64,000 nt of DNA from Bathymodiolus brooksi (lineage: Eukaryota; Mollusca; Bivalvia; Mytilida; Modiolidae). The notes below the pieces were generated by a model that was given only the letters and a program-made list of their open reading frames with translations, searched no databases and had not been told where the DNA came from. Positions 56,201 to 64,000 of this stretch are shown one piece after another. The translations under genes were made by a program, and so were the position numbers. The stretch covers positions 80,589,095 to 80,653,094 of the forward strand of contig OY804579.1 of NCBI GenBank assembly GCA_963680875.1, read 5' to 3'. Position 1 is the first letter of the stretch. The number at the start of each line of letters is the position of its first letter.

Positions 56201-56620
56201 ATGTAAATCGATTGATTGATTGATTGATTGATTGATGATAAGCGCCAACTTTATCAAAATGTCAGCTAAATGGATTTTTCAGACGACTATTTAATATAGA
56301 AAGGGTCACTAATGTGGTGATATTATATCATATTCACGTATAATTATACTGAAAATAATAGTTGAAGGATACGATGCAATTTTGTTTTTGCAGTTTTGAA
56401 AAATAGAGGATGAGGCTGTCCTGTCCTCGAATACCTGTGGATACATATTGCTTTGCTACTCGCATAGAGGTTAAGAATAGCAAAGAACATACTGAGAACT
56501 GACATGTTATATGAACAAATGTCAGACTAGTTATATATATATATAGGCTAAATGAAATGTGAACGTACATCTATGTATTGAATTACAAACATTAAAAGGG
56601 GGGAGTAATGCTTAGGGTTT

Positions 56621-56870
56621 TGGTGTTTAACGCCACTTTCAACAATATTACATTTATATCGTGGCTGTCAGTTTTATTGGTGGAGGAAACCGGAGTACCC
56701 GGAGAAAAACACGACCTGCCGCAAGTCACGGACAAACTTATCACAAAGTGTTGTAACAAGTACACATCGCCTTAGCGGGAATCGAACTCACAACGTTAGT
56801 GGTGATAGGAACTGAATACATAGGTAGTTCTAAAAACCAACAACCATACGATCACGACCACGACCGCCCT
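56621..56870 (-). mobile_element. SINE, full length (unit 2)
   Basis: Copy of 17221-17472, followed by a poly-C run at about 56896-56911. Confidence 0.8.
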
Positions 56871-57652
56871 TAAAAACAAAAACAAACAACCATACCCCCC
56901 CCCCCCCCCCCAAAGTATTGATTTTAAGTATTCTGCACTGTAATATCCTTTTGTAAAATTATTATTTTACATGATTAGATATCGAATGGTTTATAAAGGA
57001 ATTCATTCTTTCAATAAAATAAGTGAAAATATTTTCAATGTGTGCTCTGAATCATAATATATGTTACACGACGAATTCCATTAGTTGTTGTCATAATCCA
57101 GTTTGAGAGTAGTATGTCACAACTTACTCGTTTTTCTTATAACCCAGAGTACAATGACATAGCTTACTCATAATATGCTATAGTCCACAGTAGATTGGTC
57201 TGGCATATACTCGGTTCTGTTATCAGCATTTTTACCTCTTTTTTTTTATTTTTTTTTATCTCATTCCGTAAAATTCAACTCTGTTGCAATAACTATTTAT
57301 CACTTGGTTGTGCTTATGCAAAGTTAGTAAATGTTATAAAGTCCGTTTGACTTCTATAAATCTTCAGATTTTTAAAAAAAAATCCAGTTTTCAAATCATA
57401 TGATATATACGAACTCTGACAATTATTTTCAAAATTTTTGGTCCATTATTTAAAAGGTTACCCATTAGGTCTCTATGTTAATTATATTTACTAATGTGTA
57501 AAAATCTGGTCATAGTTCGTGGTAGTAGTGCTACTATCAAGAGGGATCGATAATAAGAAATCTATCTAATGAGACCAGTCAATCTAAAAATGTACTTTTC
57601 TTTAAAAAACAAATATGATAACCGTGTCAAAAATTGCCAAGGAGATGGTTTG

Positions 57653-57914
57653 TTAGTTGCGTGGTATAATATCCAGTAATATAATAAATAACATAACAGA
57701 CACAAGAAGGATAACTCCAGTTATACCGATAGATACAGAAGACGGTCGATTGTCAGTCGCACTAGTTTTAGTTCGCAAGAATGACGACGTATTTCGATGA
57801 TCGATACTAAATATAGAATGAAGGTAGTTTAATCTGTCTTGGAATTATTTTTGGCTCATAACAGTCGATGAATTGGTACAGATACATTCGGAACACTCTA
57901 TAGATTGTACACTA
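57653..57914 (-). pseudogene. Broken terminal membrane exon (unit 2)
   Basis: Copy of 18287-18552. A TAA interrupts it where unit 1 has GAA (in SQRELQD; about 57845), and about 35 bp spanning the splice acceptor are missing at about 57915. The membrane segment sequence is still readable. Confidence 0.6.
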
Positions 57915-57924
57915 ATAGTAAGAC

Positions 57925-58110
57925 AGGTTTGAAGATATCAAAGGGGGTAGATAAAACCGTAAATCGAAGAACAGACAATACAATGTCCGTATCATCTACA
58001 AAATACACAGAAAAGATTGAGGAAAGGAACCCAATTGAAAACCGGGGAGGAACTTCGGACGGGTAAGCAGATCCTGCTCCACTAGTTGTACCAGTCGTAA
58101 GACACAGATA
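57925..58110 (-). repeat. Dispersed repeat R2, inverted (unit 2)
   Basis: Copy of 18600-18790. Confidence 0.6.
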
Positions 58111-58286
58111 TTCCGCAACGGTTAACGTCATGGCCACGAAACGTTGGAAGTGATGTCTTCAATTTAACAGCTAAGAACCCGAGGTTAAGTAGCTTCTGTG
58201 TTAGCAGCAGTTTTCTATGAAGCAAATTACACTTGAAAAATAGTTAAAAATAAAAAAATAGAAGTTACCGGGTTTGTAACTAGATT

Positions 58287-58510
58287 AACACGACGGGTGC
58301 CACTAGTGGAGCAGGAACTGCTTACCCTTCCGGAGCACCTGAGTTAACACCCGATTTTAAATGGGGTTCGTGTTACTCGATCTTTAATTTTATATGTATG
58401 TTTTGTAGATCGTTGTTTGTCCTTTTGTACTTTTTCCCCCCATTGTGTTGTCTGTTCTTCTTCGATATACGGATTCTGATTGCCCCTTTGGTATCTTCAA
58501 ACTCTTCTTT
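58287..58510 (+). repeat. Dispersed repeat R2 (unit 2)
   Basis: Copy of 18960-19190. Confidence 0.6.
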
Positions 58511-59879
58511 GATTTGGTGTAACCGATGCGTTTCTGGAATAGCCTTAATCATGTACATTCATAGTCAACTAATGAATGAGTTTTAAACAGCAGTGACAGG
58601 CAAATACTGTGAACTTGAACGAAATAATAAACAGGAAAATAATCAAAATAAGCAAATTGTAATTTCCTCCATCCATCATTTGCATATACAACTGCTAGAA
58701 CAGAGAATAATTGTATATTTCAGCTTTTGGCTACCATGAAACACGAAAAAATAGTTTGTTTTCGGTGAATATGCTAACATTATTTTCATACAAAAATGTA
58801 CGCTGGTTCGAACACACATTATGCACAGTGAACTATGAAGTTGTTTAAAAAGTTATTATGATGAATACATGATACGACTGAAAATTGCTCACTTGACACA
58901 AGGACATATATACAGCCACTACTTGACATTAAACAAAATTTACAATTCATTGATAAATTCCTAAGAGATGAAAAAATCCGTCTTTGTTATATTGTTGATG
59001 CCAGCAACCATAATATGTAGATTGCTGCGGAACTGTAGATCTGATTTTTTTTTTTTTTTTTTTGTGACCATAGAGCTACGAATGTCACCCGTTTGTAAAC
59101 TTGAAGAATTCCAACACTAACAGAGGTCAGGCCATTTAGTAAAAGAAAACTAGATATAAAAAAAAAATTACGACCGATTACTGGACAATTGAACTAAAAG
59201 GTATACATTTTATTTAGTTGGTAAGCTTCTGACATTTTTTTTGTGATGTCCAATGATGCACCTGCCAAGTTTTCTTTTATTAAATATGCTAATTATTCTG
59301 CGCGGACCTGCAATGGCATGGTCGCTCCACAATGGAAGTCGAATATTTCTAGGGACGTCACAATAGCATGGGTTAGTGAAGTATGATCGTCTGCTCTCCA
59401 ATAAATTATACGGCGGAGAAACTATTAGGTAGGTCTCCTTCCATAAATACCGCAAAGGTCAAGCGAAAACCGTACACGAAAAAATGAACCGATTTGTTTA
59501 CATTTTTGCCGAAAAATGCATTAGAAGCCTTCTCTTTATTATATAACAGTGACATTATTTTTTCCATATTGACCCTACATTTTATTCATTGAACGTCTAG
59601 TGCCTGTGGTCTGGTCGAATTTGGCGTTCAAAGGTCACTTCATCTGAGAAACAGGCTACTGGACCTGGGCTATTAAAAGATTCGCCTTATTCGATCTCTT
59701 ATAAAGTTTATATTTCGATACCAAGATCTTATCGAAATATATTCCGTCTTTGCAGAAAAGATTATAAGCGATGGATTTTCATATTGTGAAAATGTATAAA
59801 GAAAAGATAGTCAACAAAAATGTCAAAAATATTTTTCTATCAATGTGTGACGTAAAAGTGTCTTTGACATTTACTTCAC

Positions 59880-60172
59880 TGAGTTTGGTGCTGTTTTGAC
59901 AGCTGTTTTACCTGTTTTGTTCAAGTATTTTTATAAATACTGTTATAGTGACAGCCAGAAACTTTGAGCCGTAATGAAAGCAAGAGATTTGGCGCTTTAA
60001 AATCTGATTCAACCCACCATTTCTTTAGAAATGCCTGTACGATGTCAGGGTCATTACAGTTTTCACAGTTTTCCGGTTGTTGACTGATTTTGTCTGTTTA
60101 TATAATTATGAGTTTTGACTTTCCCTTTGTAAGATTGCTCGGAGTTCGGTAATTTTGTTATTACCCTTATTC
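59880..60172 (+). repeat. Dispersed repeat R1, longest copy
   Basis: From about TTCACTGAGTTTGGTGCTG to TTATTACCCTTA, including the GAAATGGTGGG-complement and GTACGATGTCAGGG blocks. It is more complete than its unit-1 counterpart. Confidence 0.65.
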
Positions 60173-60807
60173 CTGTTTGCATCAGAAACGACAGGTAACT
60201 TAATTGTTCTAGAGCCATTCACTATGCCCACGCGATACGAATCAAAATTTAATAATGTATTAATAATGTGAGACATTGCCAAATACTTCAAAGGCAATGA
60301 AGTCTTCAATATTCGATTCCTGTTCCAAGTAAAATATTACCGGAAGTTCCAAAGATAAAATCGAAGTACTGTGACCGAATAGTTACGAAGTAGATTACGC
60401 AGTATGGGATCGATAGTAATACCCATCTTCTCTGGGAAACAGCCATCTGCACAGTGGTCATGTTTCCAATTTTGACATTTCTATTTCCTAACCAGGGACA
60501 TACACTAATTATGTATAGAATCGAATATTTGTTATTCCCCATGGACTGCATTGATATCAATTTTCCAGTCATCATTTCATCAGATATCTACGACTGGGTC
60601 AATACCTCTGCTGGTGGAGTATTCGTCCCCCATGGTATCATCCGCCCAGTAGACAGTGCTTCGGCACTGACATGGTTTATTAGATATATTTATTACTGAA
60701 ATTTACAGTTCCTAAATAATATAATTATTAATAAAACTAAGGTTCTCCTCCCTCAGGCATACGTGACCTTAGCCGATTATTATTTGGCTTTCCAATCTTT
60801 CGATTTT

Positions 60808-60853
60808 GAGCGTACCTGATGAAGGTTATTCCAGAAACTCGTTGTGCGCACTA
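60808..60853 (+). ncRNA. Single hammerhead-like motif, unit 2 (best formed)
   Basis: Stem I pairs 60810-60815 with 60844-60849 (6 bp, one wobble). Core CTGATGA is at 60816-60822 and GAA at 60834-60836. Helix III is two pairs (60837-60838 with 60841-60842) around a two-base loop, and the cleavage triplet is GTT ending at 60843. Stem II is weak: GG with CC and an A-A at its base. It matches the minimal hammerheads described in Penelope-like elements. Confidence 0.55.
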
Positions 60854-61060
60854 AGTTTGATATCTACGTTTTTATGATTCAGACTTATATACAGGGCTTA
60901 GAAGCCGTGAAGGAGCTTCATCACATTTTTAACCTTTTAGAACTTCCCAGAGACCTTTAACTTTATTAGTAGTGTTAATCTTGAATTTCTTTGTAATTTA
61001 GCCGCACTTTCCTTTTTCTTGATCGCCTCTTAAACTTTAAATTTACGAGGGGGTTAGGGT

Positions 61061-61152
61061 TATGGTGTTTAACGCCACTTTCAACAATATTTCAGTTATA
61101 TCGTGGAGGTAAGATTTATTGGTGAAGGAAACCGAAGTACCTGGAGAAAACC
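61061..61152 (-). mobile_element. SINE tail fragment (unit 2)
   Basis: Copy of 21916-22008. Confidence 0.7.
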
Positions 61153-61154
61153 AA

Positions 61155-62250
61155 TTAAGCATACGAAGTTTATACACATTCGATAAGCATTGCCCAGTTT
61201 CGCTATCATGATTCCGTGTTTTATCGTGAATTCTTTTCAAACGATTTATTCTCTTTCTTTGATTAATTTATCAATTTCCTTGTTTCAAAAACTTTAAAAA
61301 TTTTCACCTTTCTAAATTTCGCAATAACGTCTAAAACAGCCTCGTTGATGGCATTTTTCCATATTGACCAGTCTAAATTTACATCAGAAGTATTCCGGTT
61401 ATTAAATTTAACCTTCTCAAGCTTGTTTTTTATGCATTCCTGAAACATAGGCCAATCGGTTTCCTCGTTTATTTTCCATTAAAACTTGGGGGAGCATTTA
61501 CTACCCTTTTGTTTTCCTTTTGTATATGACTTGTATTGAATACGATTTGTATAATGAAATGGTCCCTATGAATATAGAATAATCCACCCTTGTCGATAAT
61601 AACACGTTTTACACCTTTACAAATGTTCTTTGATAACAGTACATACTTGATCGGAGACATTTGATAATTAAGAATGCGCATAAGGAACCCATTACAATAA
61701 GGAGCAGTGGTGGCCGTGATCGTACGGTAGTAGGATTTACAACTACCTATGCAACCAGTGCCTATTACCACTGATGTTGTGAGTTCGAATCTCAATCAGA
61801 GCGAGGTGTACAACATTATGTGATAAAGTTTGTCAGTGACTTGCGACAGGTCGGTGGTTTTCTCCGGGTCCTCCGGTTTCCTCCACCAATAAAACTGACC
61901 ACCACGATATAACGGAAATAATGTTGAAAGTGGCGTTAAACACCATCAAACAAATTGGTTTTGTTTGTTTGTTGTATACCGATACTTTGCAGGAATGATA
62001 TGTAGTCTTCAAAAACAACATTCCTCTCTTCGTTCAGATTCAACACCCAATATCACCACCACATGACATAGGGGTTTCTGAAAAGCTGATGAATGAAGAA
62101 AATCTTGGAAACCAGGAAAGGGAGTGGGTCGGGTAACTGAAAACACGACACTTTTGCTTTTGGCCAACAATGAACAAAATGCAGACTAAGTTTGATTTGG
62201 CGGAGTTTAATCCTACCCATTGTTGAAAAATGAGCCGAGAATGTGAAATG
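61155..62250 (-). pseudogene. LINE endonuclease and linker fragment (unit 2)
   Basis: Copy of 22009-23072: LNYQMSPIKYVLLSKNICKG, DHFIIQIVFN, FQECIKNKLEKVKFNNRN and ETRKLIN. The SDH equivalent reads HRDH here. Split by the SINE at 61709-61946. Confidence 0.6.
61709..61946 (+). mobile_element. SINE, full length (unit 2)
   Basis: Copy of 22563-22799. Confidence 0.8.
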
Positions 62251-62956
62251 TTCATTTCTATGCTTTGATACTCCTTTCATTTGGCCAATTCTTTTCATAA
62301 ATGTTACAAAGTTAATATGCACAAGATTCAAACAAAGCTTCATTTTTGGGATGCTGGCCTCACATGTTGTTTGAAAAGACGCCTATGACTACCAAAGTAT
62401 GAATCTATCAAACTTGATTAAAATCATGGTTGTCATTTTTTATGGAAAGGTTTTCAACAGTAAAACTTCATTGTAGTGATTAAAAATCACATTGATCCAG
62501 TTTTGAAAAGTAAAAGGGAACACCTATGTGTATACTAGGTGAGCGATTCAGGCTCCTGGAAGCCTATGTTTGTTTTCTATAAGGTTGATTAATTCAGTTC
62601 AACAATTCACAACCAATGTAAAACTTTATGCATAAATGAGGGAAGAATAAGATAAATGTGGCAGCGACTTTCATTGCCACTGGACAAGTATTGTAAATAA
62701 GGTTTTTGGGACGATAACAAAAAAGCATTGTGTAGCAGCTATAATGTACCACTGTTTCAAAATCTACAAAAGTGATTTTTATCGTTCAATAGTCGTGGCA
62801 CTCTCAATACCCTATGGTGCTGTGTATCTTTGTGGACTGAACCACGGGGACTGTCCACATCTGCTCAACCACATGTATAAATAGGAACATCGTATATATT
62901 TCTATTGTGATATTGCTCATTAAATATGAAATTGAAGTCTCATACCTTTTAATACT

Positions 62957-63030
62957 CCGGTTTCCTCCACCAATAAAACTGACCGCCACGATAGAACTGA
63001 AATATTGATGAAAGTGGCTTTAAACACCAT
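62957..63030 (+). mobile_element. SINE tail fragment (unit 2)
   Basis: Copy of 38486-38559. Confidence 0.7.
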
Positions 63031-63830
63031 CCAACCCCATACACTTAAATTGTGCTAATAAAAAACTATAATAAACAACCAGTCCATGACATTGGCAATT
63101 GAATGCGAAGGGAAAATAATATTTATATTACACTACGATAAGAAAACCTTTGTGTTCGCTTGATGTACTTTACTGACAAATGATCAGGGTTGCTCCTTGT
63201 ACCAATGTTTCCAGACAAAACAAAGTTGGTATCAGCAGGGTAATTATCCTATAGTGAAAACAACGTACTTATTTTATTGTGTATTTTTTTTTATTGAAAA
63301 GGTTAAAATGTACTGTTGGTGTATTGAAATATAAATTTATATTAAAATCTTAGTTTAGAAATGCTAAATATATATTATGGAATATTCCTTTATATTTCGA
63401 CTTTCATATAAGTACTATTTTTTTTTATGTAAAACAGAAATGATGTCTTTTAGATCTGGATAAAGCAATTCCTATCAGTATTTTTGACAGTTTTCAATAT
63501 CAAATTGTTGTAGTAAATCGATATTTATAAACTAACCTTTCATTGGTAATAATTTTTGCATATTTATGTTTATAAAAGAAAAAATTTCTGAAATCATGGC
63601 ATTTTCTTCGCACAAATATTATAAGTTGAATATATGTACAAATTTCTGGTATGTATTTAAAATGTCCATGTTAAAAGTGTTCTATAAAGTGTTTGACATT
63701 TAAGAGTTATCTTTATTTAGTTCCAGATTAATTTACCATAATATACAAAATGTTTATGATATATCTGTACAAAACAACTGAGGAATATTGAAGCCATAAA
63801 CACTATGGCCCCAACAAGCTATTGTCAATG

Positions 63831-64000
63831 TTAATCAATTTGTTCTATTTGGACCTCTTCATATATATCATGAGATAATTCTTCCATGCCAACAATGTCG
63901 TGATGCTGATCCCAGGCTTCTACATAACCGTCACCATCATCTTGTCGATGAATATCGACACGTGCTAATGTTGCAGCGTGTTTGTTAGTGATGTGCTTGT
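63831..64000 (-). CDS. Cytoplasmic-tail exon (unit 2, cut by window end)
   Basis: Copy of 40207-40437. It reads ARVDIHRQDDGDGYVEAWDQ, HHDIVGMEELSHDIYEEVQI, EQID, then TAA at 63831-63833, two codons earlier than unit 1. A net in-frame loss of 21 bp separates it from unit 1. The acceptor lies beyond the window. Confidence 0.55.
   Translation of the reverse strand, partial: KHITNKHAATLARVDIHRQDDGDGYVEAWDQHHDIVGMEELSHDIYEEVQIEQID

Larger units (their letters stand above)
45284..64000. repeat. Segmental duplication, unit 2 (runs off the window)
   Basis: Collinear with unit 1: 45284-62341 matches 574-23193, and 62444-64000 matches 37979-40400. It differs by several clean insertions or deletions. 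It lacks most of 1757-7121, has a 435-bp deletion against 15256-15690, has an extra dispersed repeat at 52236-52375, lacks the one at 19217-19488, and keeps a full SINE at 53131-53380 of which unit 1 has only a stub. Confidence 0.85.

Overview
The window is animal nuclear DNA, most likely from a bivalve mollusc. It is AT-rich, with no operons and no long intact gene. It is packed with a tRNA-derived SINE whose tail is of a type I recognise from bivalves, two other dispersed repeats that look mussel-like, and LINE fragments. Cellular coding sequence is visible only as short exons bounded by splice signals. The organism call rests on remembered repeat families and was not checked by a search.

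Large-scale layout: the window is mostly one head-to-tail segmental duplication. Unit 1 runs from 574 to 45283 and unit 2 starts at 45284 and continues past the window end. The collinear blocks are 574-23193 with 45284-62341, and about 37979-40400 with 62444-64000. The copies look roughly 93-97% identical by eye. In unit 1 the two blocks are separated by a 14.8 kb island of nested mobile elements (23194-37978); unit 2 has only about 100 bp there. Two haplotypes joined by an assembler could look the same.

Region by region: 1.0-1.3 kb is a tandem array built from a hammerhead-ribozyme-like motif. 2.1-7.1 kb holds a decayed LINE with a minisatellite grown inside its reverse transcriptase, and this stretch is almost absent from unit 2. 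7.2-23.2 kb holds SINEs, dispersed repeats, LINE pieces and minus-strand exons of cysteine-rich, probably cell-surface proteins. 23.2-38.0 kb is the island: foldback elements, a 0.96 kb palindromic transposon with an 8-bp target duplication, a 1.25 kb direct duplication, a 2.93 kb terminal-inverted-repeat element inside a LINE C-terminus, and a LINE with ORF1 and a 2A-bearing ORF2. 38-45.3 kb holds minus-strand exons of a single-pass membrane protein (stalk, membrane segment, cytoplasmic tail). 45.3-64 kb repeats the unit; its own ribozyme-like array at 45.6-46.0 kb uses a different repeat unit.

The cellular exons read as a small cluster of related minus-strand genes for extracellular or single-pass membrane proteins, with intron phases that are partly mutually compatible. 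The two units have lost different exons: some are broken only in unit 1, another only in unit 2. Everything else is transposon biology.
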